DNA of 64,000 nucleotides from the NCBI GenBank assembly GCA_012932295.1, contig JAAONU010000001.1, forward strand, positions 6,223,104-6,287,103. Reading direction: 5' to 3'. The stretch is from Cyclina sinensis (taxonomy: Eukaryota; Mollusca; Bivalvia; Venerida; Veneridae). Position numbers and translations under genes: made by a program. The notes beneath the pieces are model-generated. The model worked only from the letters and a program-made list of their open reading frames with translations, did no database searches and was not told the origin of the DNA. Below, in pieces: positions 53,545 through 64,000 of this stretch; the first letter of the stretch is position 1, and the number at the start of each line of letters is the position of its first letter.

Positions 53545-54235
53545 ATGCCACGGCTTGGAGAAAATGATAGAGTTCAAGCTCTTGTGCTTCTTACGTCAGG
53601 AAGAAGCGTCACTGACGTTCCGAGACAGTTTAACTGCCATCGCAACACAATTATCAATCTACGGCAGCGTTTTCAGCAACCTGGAAGCGTAAGAGATGGC
53701 GTTCGTTCAGGTAAGCCAAAGGTAACGACGGTACATTACGTTAACGCATCTACGTGAAAGGTTTAAAACCACTACAAGTACCGCGAGACAATTTGGAATA
53801 TCTAGACAAACCGTTCTGAATCGTTTGAACAAGAATGCAAACCCAGTCAGGGCCAGGCAGCAATACGTAGGCCAGATTATTAATCCTCGTAACCGTAATC
53901 TTCGGAGAGTCTGGACTCAACGTCATTTACGTTGGACTCGTGCCCAGTGGGCAAGAGTATTGTTTAGCGACGAGTCACGTTTTAATCTGAGCGTTGCAGA
54001 TGGTAGAGTACGCGTTTTTCGCCGTCGAGGTGTGCGTTTTGCAGATAACTGTTTGCTGGAGCGGGATCGATTTGGTGGATTCAGCGTAATGGTTTGGGAC
54101 GGGATAATGGGTGAAAGAAAAGTAAATTTAGTCGTCATTCCTGGTAATCTGAATGCCCAACGTTATATTGACACTGTTCTCCGTCCAGTGGTCGTTCCTT
54201 TTCTGCGTCAGCATCAAGGTTTACTGTCAGTCTAA
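53545..54235 (+). pseudogene. Tc1-like transposase pseudogene, C-terminus lost
   Basis: Frame one (53545-53757) gives MPRLGENDRVQALVLLTSGR and the paired-like HTH with CHRNTIINLRQRF. After a small deletion and frame change near 53728, frame two runs HLRERFKT, ARQFGISRQTVLNRL, LRWTRAQWARVLFSDESRFN to LRPVVVPFLRQHQGLL and stops at 54235. The first catalytic Asp (FSDESRF) is present, the usual VMVWGGI reads VMVWDGI, and the region with the second and third acidic residues is absent. A palindrome starts immediately after the stop. It lies upstream of PKG on the other strand. No terminal repeats were recognised. Confidence 0.9.
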
Positions 54236-54239
54236 CGGG

Positions 54240-54393
54240 AAAAATATAAGCTTTCCACTGAATATAGGATCTCCATCAGCAGCTGAGCTGTTTTTTAAGC
54301 ACTGCGTGAAAAGTTTGAATTTTTACGGAGTGCTTGAGAAAACGGCTCAGCTGCTGATGGATATCCTATATTCAATGGAAAGCTTATATTTTT
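54240..54393. mobile_element. 154-bp near-perfect palindrome (foldback MITE)
   Basis: Arm 1 at 54240-54303 begins AAAAATATAAGCTTTCCACT; arm 2 at 54329-54393 is its reverse complement with about four mismatches and one indel; the loop is about 25 bases. It replaces the last third of the Tc1 transposase, so it was either inserted there or marks the break of a rearrangement. Confidence 0.85.
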
Positions 54394-54399
54394 CGGCTT

Positions 54400-57300
54400 A
54401 GATTGACACATGTCCCATTAAAATCGATAAAGAAATAAAATAGTTACGGGTAATTTTCTATTTTCAAGCGGGTCAAAGTTAACAGTTTTGTCTTGGTTTT
54501 GATACATTTAGTGAAGTCACAGTCACGTGGTATTGCTACACTGTGTTATATTCTTATTCAATTTTCCTGAAATACAATTTGATATGATTATATATATTGT
54601 CATTTGTATGACGCATTACAATAATGACGTCGCGCTTTACACGATGAAGAGGTTATTTGTCATAATTATGCAGAATGGCCTCGCGTCAGACTTCAGAGGA
54701 CAATACTAACAGCAGATTCCTCGAGTATTTCATTGTAAGTATTTGTTGGTATATAATGAATAACCATGACAATCATGTTACTAAAACATTTCGTCAATAA
54801 GCGTAAAATGAGGCACTTCAATGACTATATAAAACCTTGTTACACGTTATTCAAAACACATCCCCGAACTCCAAATAAAACAACAAAAATGAAAACCACA
54901 ATATAAATATCAAAAACAGAAATGTAAAACAGTGTTTGTTCATGATATTTACATAGGTGAAACATTTAACTACTATTCGTCTTAGATTATTGTCATGCTG
55001 CATTTGTTTTGGTACAATCATATTTGTGTATTACGATAAAAACAAAAAATCACATCTGAAATGTCTTTTCTGTGAGAAACAAATGTCAAACATTATTGCA
55101 TAATGTCTTTTAATTCTTTCTATTAAGCATTTGAATCTTTACATGAATGAAGTAAAATGATAAAGTCGTTATTATTTTGAAAATGCTCTTTAGCGAAATG
55201 AAAAACTTTTTTTTTATCTTTGATATTTCCTCTCAACTTTCTAGTATAACACAGCAACTCTGTAGGGCTGCATTTGCTCTGTTGCCGTTTGTATTATCTC
55301 CCTTAGACCAGTACAAACTACGAATGTTTCTGGTCTGTTGTAGAAATTAAAATTGTCGAACCGATTCATATATAAACCGTTAAACCATTTAGAGCATAAA
55401 AATACTGAATCATTCTTTTCAGTCAAATAATATTAAAGAAGAAATTCATCCAAATCATGACTGTAAAATCATATATACAAATGATCTGTTAGTAACACCA
55501 AAAGACAATTTCAGACACATTTTTCAGTCAAAATTAGACACAGAGGTAAGCAAATAAAGTAATCCAAGATCTGGCAAATATGTGCTTAGCACAACCACCG
55601 CAATATTTGATACCACACTTTGAATACATCCTGATTTCTTAAAATTCTTATGCCCGTAAAATCGGCACCTCTTTTTAACTTTTTTAATCTCCTTAACTAA
55701 TACGCAAGACTAAGTAAAATGTAACGGTTTTGGTTTCAGAACAAGCTTACTAAAAAGAAAAGTAATATGTACCTTGCTTAGACGAAACTCAAGTGAAAGA
55801 GGTTTAACAGAGTACTTTTCGGAATCTAAACACAGGCAAACATTTACACATTATGTATATTAAGGATGCACATAGCTATGTCATGTCAAGTATATTTTAA
55901 TTCGCCAGAGGCGACTGTAAAATTTATTACACAAAAACATATTTTATGTTGCTTATCTCCGAGAGCTAATTACACAACCATGTTTTCCTGTCATTTGACA
56001 TCCTGCAGAAAGCAGATTTGAAAAAAGAATCGCTCTTTTTCTATTCTGATTCGAAACTTTTTCTAATTTTCATTATTTTTTAACTATTTCGTCGCAGGTT
56101 ATGATTGTAATGATATGTTATAATTTATAATCATTCGTTTCACGTTGAAACCTGACCGACCTTCAACTAAAAGCCAGTTGTTAGCACAAATTCAGTAGCC
56201 GTAACACCTCCATTTTGCCTTTAAAATTGGAAATTTTGACTATACAATGAATACAAAAGTTATAAACCTTAAGATAGATTACTTTATCTTTAATATATTT
56301 ATGCGCTAACTATGAATACATTTACGTCAAACGTTTAACTTACTTAATGCGCAAACACTTATTTTGCAACAAAAGGAGATGGAATAAACGGTACATACCG
56401 TTCTAAAACAAAAGATACAATCCAATTATTCAGCTTCTTCTAAAATGCCACTCAAACGCCAAAGTGAATCTTCACTATAAGAAAACGTTACCGGAGTTCA
56501 CAGAAGTGTATACAATGAACGTCTACCGCTCGAGGCGGTGGACCACAGCAAAGAAAGTACAATTGTCATCAACACAACACTGTAGAGTTGCCACAAGCCT
56601 GTCTCTTGTGTTAATCATCAAAATTAATGTCAACACACGGCGCTTGCGTTTCATGAACAGAACATAAACATTTTATACTGTATATCGAACAGTTATTTGT
56701 ATCCCCGGACTTCAATAAAAGCAAAACTCAGCAGAAAGCATTCTTTGAGGATAAAAACCAAATTATTCAACTCTTACGATATCAAGTTTTCTTTGAACGA
56801 TAAAAAGGCAACTCAAATAAATAAGAATTATGTTGTCAAAATATACAGTTTTAAAAGACCTTAACGAAAACAAAAGAAAAAAAGTTCTTGTATATTTGTT
56901 ATCCCTCGATTTCACGATCAAATGCATCCATTTTCAATATTAAATCTTATATTAATCCCAAATAATTATTGCTGAAAATTAATAATACACAGTTGCATTA
57001 AGTAATAAACAGGATCTTCTATTTAGATATATGCAAGCTGTTTTTTTTCAATCAAATCTAAAGAGACAGCCTAAACCTTCCGAGTAAAGCTTTCCAGAGG
57101 CAGATACAAAAGTGACTGTTTTGCAAGACCTAAATAAACATTGCTATTATTTTCTCAAAATACAACTGTAATTTGCTACCGATCTATATTGCTGTTGAAC
57201 ACCGCAGTCTATAATAAGCAAAAGAAAAAGTAACAACCATTGTCTGTCATATTTTTTTTCTTTGATGTTATTCGTAATGGCCTCGAGTCTCCGATACCTT

Positions 57301-59999
57301 TGTTCAAATCGTCACTGCCGGAATAATGATTTCCTGTCATACTTTTGACTGGGTCATTTATTGTATCAGTAGTTTCTGTAGATAACTTAACAATCGATAC
57401 GCATTTATATAGGTATATGAATTAACAACGGCTGATAACATCACCTGGTATAATAGACGACTTTTCCATTTACAGCGAGAGGACAAACATCATTCATAAG
57501 GTATTGACAATATTACCTTCTGTTTCCCTACCTTAATATGAGCCTGGCGGACCTTAACTTCGATCGCTGTCTGGATTGAAAATGGCAAAAACATTTGGTC
57601 AACAACAAAAGCCACTAAGGTTGTACCAGTAACAACAGATTCATTTATATAACTAAGCGATGAGTAAGAAATATTGTTTCATTATAAATACCACTATTCA
57701 GTGCCTTCTGTATTTTGACGTCCATGAAATATTACTAGTATCTTTACAAAAGTATCATTCACAACAAGATTCCTTGTATATAAAGTATATACTAAGCATT
57801 AGAATTATCACTTTCAGTAGATTTAATTATTCTCACAATAGTTTCTTTAATTTATACTGTATTTTCTTTTTTTTCACGAAATACAGACCTATTTAACGAA
57901 GATCTTTTACCAGTCACTCCTCATCAAACGAAAGAAAGAAGTTTTTTTTTCTGTCCTACAGCAAGGCTACGAAATCACTTCTGGTCGCAGTTGTAAAGTA
58001 TAAATAGCCTCATGAACTTATTAATTAATGAGCAAATTACGTTAAAAGTTCATCAGGTAAAGTATTAATGTTTTTATACTATTTCTTTGAAATGATATTT
58101 CAAAATAAATAATGTAATTGATGCTAAAATTAGAAAAACGTCTTTTATGTTATTAACAGGCTATTAATAGATTGACGTATTATTTCAATGACATGCCCAG
58201 CATGTTTATGATATTGCCGTTCGAGGCCATAAACTATGGCTGTCAGAGAAGTGAAAACAAACATATTGTCACACTGGTCAATCGCCCGTAAATCCATAAT
58301 GTCTCTATTTTGACCATGACAGGACGCTAACACTGTGTGGTCATCGCGACAATACAAATGTGTTTAATGTCACTGTGGTAAAGCCAGATCCAAATGTAAC
58401 TGCCCCAAGTATATGATAAGATATGAATCTTAAACATTTATTACCAACACATGAATATGTGTAATTTCTTGCTAGCAAACATTAACAGTTTATAATGAAG
58501 ACGTCTTTAGTCTTACTTAGAAAAACATGGAGTTGCCCCAGCACAATATATTTGTCAAAAAGCGTTGTTTCATAGAGTTAGTTATAATCAGTTTTCTCCT
58601 GTTTATTCGAATTCTGCTAATTTGCAGATGACAAAGAAATATCAAATTCATGCATAGATACACAAGATATAACGAGTGAGGCGACTATAACATTTCAAAC
58701 GGATGCCATGACCACAAGCAGTAAGTAAAACATACACTGCTGTTATCTCCCTTTATTTCACTATGAATTCAGTTCATATTCAGCCAATATATCGGATTAT
58801 GTCCCATTTTTGATTTTTCTTCCAAGTTTTGAAGCCAGAAAATAGAAACAATTGCTCAATGTGTATCTTCAACAGTCAGAAATCTCGTGATGTTTCAAAT
58901 GACATCTGAATAAATCAACTTAAAAGTAAGCTAAGAAACTGTAAAATTGTTTGCAATTTCTGCACCTAGTACAGACTTATTTATGCAAGACAAGTAGAGA
59001 CAATCTTATATTATCATAAACATTCACAACCTTTTAGTGAGCAATATCTGGTGGTCGCGTACTAACGACGCAATGGACACAAGGTGTATCCACGATGTAC
59101 ATTAAAACTAGAAGTCTCTAAATATATGTGCAATATAACTATAACAGAACTTTATTTCTATTTCCACGGATCCAACAATGCACAGACCGACGGGAACGTT
59201 TTAATATGCCAATCAAAAATGACAACACATGTTCATATTTGTTCTTTGAGGCTTTGCAAGTCTGTGAAACAAGATTACTTCAGTACAGATAACCTAGATT
59301 GAACGGAATCATAAATCTTCCATAAACATCACGAGAGGTCATCTTTACTATTCCAAATGACTGTTACATGCAACTTCTCTTGAAATGTTTATATAACCGA
59401 GGAAGATCGGAGTGAAAGTAAAATCACATATCACAGATCGATATCCTTTGATAATATCTGACAGACTAAAGTACACGCATGGTGATATTTTGGGTGCGGA
59501 ATGGGATAAATTTCATTGTTTTCTTAGACGATAGCAATATTTTAAAACATGGAATGCAACACCATGAATTTCATCTTTAGATATTTTTTGTGTTTGTTTG
59601 GTTTGTCTAGATGAATACTCGTAGATACATTGTATTTCATAACTAGATACGACTGGAAATTTCATCATACAATTAAAACATGTCATTAAGTTAAGTTTGG
59701 ATGAAACTGGTTTGATGAAGATCAGCTCTTCTGAAATACATTTCTGCTGCACTGTTTTTTTTTTTCGTTTCCAGCTTCTTCCAGATTGTTTGATTTTAAA
59801 CCATTCTTTCAAAACACTTACACTAAAACTGTTACAATGTGAACTTTGCAGCCGCAGGTATTTTGATAGCCTTGAATTCCACAAAATTCCAAAACAGAGT
59901 TTGTAGAACGTCAATATCTTTTCAAAATGGATGTAATGGACATTTTGGTAAATGAATATACCTGAATATGATGTCTACATATTTACTGGCAGAGAAACG
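54400..59999. other. Non-coding stretch upstream of PKG
   Basis: A/T-rich; open frames are short and show no family resemblance. The longest, 59513-59914 on the minus strand, has no recognisable domain. The 34-codon ORF at 57.5 kb is listed separately. Confidence 0.6.
57490..57594 (-). other. 34-codon ORF of coding-like composition, unknown
   Basis: On the minus strand MFLPFSIQTAIEVKVRQAHI continues for 14 more residues to TGA. The stretch TAIEVKVRQAHIK is more G/C-rich than its surroundings, has a CAG before it and AAG|GTAGGG after it, and could be a small exon. I do not recognise a family, and chance is a real alternative. Confidence 0.25.
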
Positions 60000-61215
60000 G
60001 GTCACGAAGTAGTTTACGGGGTTTTGGCCGTTACATGTAAAAGCAAAGTAGTATATGAGTTTATAGCCTTAACTGGTTAAAGGGAAGTAGTTTACGGTTT
60101 TTTAGCCGTGACATGTAAAAGCAAAGTAGTTTACGAGGTTTTGGCCGTTACATGTAAAAGCGAAGTAGTTTATGGGTTTCTAGCCTGAACTGGCAAAAGC
60201 AAAGTAGTTTACGAGGTTTTGGCCGTTACATGTAAAAGCGAAGTAGTTTATGGGTTTCTAGCCTTTACTGGTAAAAGCAAAGTAGTTTACGAGGTTTTGG
60301 CCGTTACATGTAAAAGCGAAGTAGTTTATGAGTTTCTAGCCTTAACTGTTAAAAGCAGAGTACATGTAGTTTACGGGGTTTTGGCCGTTACATGTTAAAG
60401 CAAAGTAGTTTATGGGTTTCTAGCCTTAACTGGTAAAAGCGAAGTAGTTAACGTTTTTTTTAGCCGTTACATGTGAAAGCGAAGTAGTTAACGAGGTTTT
60501 GGCCGTTACATGTAAAAGCGAAGTAGTTTATGGGTTTCTAGCCTTAACTGGTAAAAGCGAAGTAGTTTACGGAGTTTTGGCCGTTACATGTAAAAGCGAA
60601 GTAGTTTATTGGTTTCTAGCCCTTAACTGGTAAAAGCGAAAAAGTTTACGGGTTTTTAGCTTTTACAGGTAAAAGCGAAGTAGTTTACGGTTTTTTTTAA
60701 AGTCTTTTTAGGTAAAGCGAACTAGTTTTTGGGGTTGTTGCCTTTACAGGTAAAAGCAAACTAGTTTACGGGTTTTTACTCTTATATGTAAAAGCGAAGT
60801 AGTTTACGGGTTTTTTGCTTTTAAATGTAAAAGAGTTGTTTACGGTTTTTAGCTTTTGCAGGTAGAACCGAAGTAGTTTACGGGTTTTAGGTTTTAACAG
60901 GTAAAGGAGAAATTGTTTACGGGTTTAAGCTTTATAGATAAAAGAAAAGTTGTTTATGGTTTTTAGCTTCTACGGGTAAAAGAGCTGTTTTTAGCTTTCC
61001 AAGGTAAAAGCGAAGTTGTTAACGGGTTTTTACTTTTTACAGGTAAAAGCGAATTTATTTACGGGATTCAATTTCTTACATGTAAAAGCGAAGTTGTTGA
61101 CGGGTTTTAATTTTTTACAGGTAAAAGCGAAGTTTTGTACAGGTTTTTAATTTTTACAGGCAAAAGAGATGTTTTCGACATTTTAGCTTTAACAGGTTAA
61201 AGAGGATTGTTGACG
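60000..61215. repeat. 39-bp tandem array with dimeric higher-order pattern
   Basis: About 30 units of AAGTAGTTTACGGGGTTTTG then GCCGTTACATGTAAAAGCG (type A) and AAGTAGTTTATGGGTTTCTA then GCCTTAACTGGTAAAAGCA (type B). From about 60100 to 60640 A and B alternate, giving a 78-bp dimer. To the right the units lose the A/B distinction and decay. Lies upstream of the PKG gene. Confidence 0.9.
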
Positions 61216-61224
61216 AGTTTTTAT

Positions 61225-61690
61225 GTAAAATCAAAGGACCTGCAGGGTCACAGGAGCATAATATGAACAATCTTTGTAGAAGACCTCTACATGATTTTCT
61301 ATGCATAATATCTTTACCCTAGACCTTGTAGTAACAGACGAAAAGATTTTTGAAGTCCTCTTTAAATATGCATATGTAATAACAAGTGACCCCCGGGGCT
61401 GGACCATTACTGACCCCAGGGGCATAATTTGAAAAGTAATGGTAGAGAGCCTCTATAGCTAGTTGATGCTCCATGCAAAATATCTAAGCTCTATGCCTTG
61501 TGGTTGCAGACAAGTAGAATTTTGAAGTTTTCCCGAAATAAGCTTAAGTAAAATCAAGCAGGGCCATTAATGATCCTATGGGCATAATTTGTAGGGTGGC
61601 AGAAGACGTCCAGGTGAATCTGTTCGCAAAATATCTAAGCTTTATGCCTTGTGGTTTCATATATTTTGAAGAGCTATCCTTTCTGTTAGC
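61225..61690 (-). mobile_element. Pearl/HINE-type monomer array (about 160 bp x 3)
   Basis: Blocks GACCCCAGGGGCATAATTTG, TATCTAAGCTCTATGCCTTG and TGGTTGCAGACAAGTAGAAT recur with spacing of about 160-166 (GCATAAT near 61256, 61422 and 61582). I recognise this monomer type from bivalve repeats. No terminal hairpins were found. It directly follows the 39-bp array. Confidence 0.6.
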
Positions 61691-61699
61691 ACTGCTTTT

Positions 61700-64000
61700 T
61701 ATGTATCTAGTTTTTATCAGAGCAACCAAATGGAAATTCTGTTGAATTTATAACAACTTACATTAAATCTAAGAACCGGAAATTCCCCTAGACATATTCT
61801 TTTTTAACACACAGATAAGCAATTTATACATTTTTATCGACAGGGATTCATTATATCTGTTTTACAACAAACGTGGTTAAACTTTGTAATTTCAAAGATA
61901 TGTCATTAATTGAATATAAATTTAACCTACACTGAACAACATGTCTTACATTGTCAAACCAGCAAAAAAGAGAAGTTTTAGATATCGTTTAGCAGTTCAA
62001 ACTGGATAGATATTCCGTAAAAGTGGGAAACGATTTCTTTCTCCAGGTTCATGAAATCCATAAGCTGTTTAAAAAATCTTAAAATGTATAAGATATATTA
62101 AGATATACTTGTATCTGTAAAAGTGTTCAATTGTATTGAGTTGACCACTTTTAGCTTAACCATTTTATAGCACAAACTAAATCATAACTAATCAGACAAG
62201 AAGGTTTCAACTATTCTGCTATACCAAAGTCAGAATGTTAACAACGGAGTTTCATTCAAAGTTATAATAATCACAAAATAGCATGACTGGTATAAAACAT
62301 CAAACGCCAACGCCATCAGGCAACTTAGATACAAATGAAAATAAAAATGACAACATTTCACACAGAAGCAATGATTGTTTTTAAACAAAGTTATCCTGAA
62401 ATATTGTCGTTAGGGACAATCGTTCGAAAATATGTATGGAATGAAAGGTTGAAAAAGCCTTTTGCATGGCTTTGTAAAATAAATGACTTATACCGGCAGA
62501 CATAATTACAATCAGAGGGGAAAAAAATGAATCAAAAATAAAATGAATGTCGTAAATATTTCATAGAACATATAACATAGACAAAACCAATATACTGTGG
62601 ACAAAAGAGACATCCAGACAAAATAGTGTTAGCAATTTAATTATATATGGAGTAAACGATATTAAAACAGCTTCGAAAAAAGCGGTACTTATCGACAACT
62701 TTAAATGACACATTGGCATATATTATTAGATTTTATTCTAATATCAAAATAAAACAGTTTAAATCAATTAGAAATAAGGAGAATGGAAACGATAGTGTCC
62801 TTTTCAGCGAAAGATTGAAAAAAAAATACACATTTGATGTTTTGATAGATAAAGTAAGTGCAGTGGTTGTGATTAACGTGGGCAACAATAAGATTCAAGT
62901 TTGAATGACGTACAATTCGTCTGAGAAGTTTTCCAACCTAGGCTAAATAGCTTTTGTGTTTGCTACAAGACTTATTGAGCATAATAATAGCCTTTATTTT
63001 TTCTTATAGTGCAGCGCAGACATTGGGACGTATTTGCAAAGAAACTGATGTGTAGATTAAAATCCCTTTGCTCCCTTTTGACATAAATTCTAAGGATATT
63101 GGTTATGTAAGAACACAAATACACACCACAGGAAAGTTAACGACAAGACCAAAGACATAAATCTTCACCTCTTATTTCCCAGCGATTTTGCACTTGAAAT
63201 AACATATTTGCACGCACTAACAAAGCGTCGCTCCAAAAATAGCTATTAAGTAGATACGAACAAATATTTAATATATATTTCTGCCGTTATCTAAAGTGTA
63301 TGTTGCGCGTTTTAATATCAAGAAGCTGATTCAATTAAAAATGTAATGACTTAAATAAATATACGACGTCCCTAGACTATATGAAGTTCGAACAAACCAC
63401 AACTTCTGTGCCACTGCAGTATTAAAGATGGGGCCTTTTCTTGTCTATTGAATACAAAAGACAATCTAATCTTTCCACAAAATTCAAACGTTCCTTAGTA
63501 TTGTTAAAACAGTATTTGCTGTTCTTTTTGCAAAGAAAAGAGCAAAAACTATGCTACATCGAACTTGTAAAAACAAACAAACAACAAAACAACAATAAAT
63601 AATTGAACTGATTCTTGCTACTTTCTACTTAAACAGCGGCAAAATGCAGGTACTCTCGAGATGAAATAATGATGAACATTACAAGATAGGTCTCACATTC
63701 GTCAATATTTCTTTGAACTGCTACTTCGAAGAATTGTGACGTGACATTCATATCGGAATTCTTTATAACTGACTGGCAGGTTAAACAAAACAATGATGGA
63801 ACTGCAACCCTTATAGGTGTCATAGAATAAACCCTCAAGAAATTTTAAGGGAACTATAACTTGTCATTAGAGGTAGCAATGTTATCTAATGCTTTTCAAA
63901 AGCCAGTTCTTAGAAGTAAGTATAAAGCATCAAAGAAACCGACAGCGTAAAACAAATCTAAAACTGTATGATAACTTGGTACTATAGTTTTTTGAAATTG
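61700..64000. other. Right-edge stretch, nothing recognised
   Basis: A/T-rich sequence without repeats, conserved domains or splice-supported exons that I can identify. Confidence 0.6.

Noticed and set aside
59513..59914. 133-codon minus-strand ORF
   Set aside because: No recognisable domain, A/T-driven composition, and no splice-linked neighbours; not supported as a gene.

Overview
The window is eukaryotic genomic DNA, AT-rich and intron-rich. It most likely comes from a bivalve mollusc. The basis is the protein sequence of the one host gene, which is animal-type with a lophotrochozoan flavour, and the repeats: short mobile elements built on tandem monomers of about 145-167 bp, tRNA-derived SINEs, and a TTAA-flanked MITE of a kind I recognise from clams. 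The species cannot be named from the sequence alone.

One host gene dominates. On the minus strand, from an ATG at 50991 to beyond the left edge, lies the 5' two thirds of a cGMP-dependent protein kinase gene (PKG; the PRKG / foraging / egl-4 family). Ten coding exons can be placed to the base with consistent splice phases. They encode 480 residues: a disordered N-terminus, a leucine zipper, a pseudosubstrate segment, two tandem cGMP-binding domains, and the start of the kinase domain up to the glycine-rich loop. The catalytic core lies off the left edge. An internal Met47 in a strong start context opens with MGNGAS, an N-myristoylation-type sequence like the start of vertebrate PKG II. This suggests soluble and membrane-anchored forms from one exon. 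A perfect CRE palindrome sits just upstream of the first ATG.

The introns (204 bases to about 15 kb) are full of mobile DNA. At least nine elements look like non-autonomous Helitron-like or Helentron-type (HINE, 'pearl'-like) repeats. Their features are a terminal hairpin, a 3' end of either hairpin-AGYT-CTAG or hairpin-CTCTTGT, a GACGGACGG-type run near the 5' end, and a core of 144-167 bp tandem monomers. One is nested inside another (E5 in E4). Intron 4 holds a frameshifted Tigger/pogo-type transposase pseudogene with its 3' terminal inverted repeat. There are also two inverted copies of a TTAA-flanked MITE, several tRNA-derived SINEs, and minisatellites of 21, 39, 60, 64-65 and 76 bp.

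Upstream of the gene (51.2-64 kb) no host gene is recognised. This part holds a Tc1-like transposase pseudogene ended by a 154-bp palindrome, a 1.2-kb array of 39-bp repeats with a dimeric higher-order pattern, a pearl-like monomer array, and a short coding-looking ORF of unknown nature.
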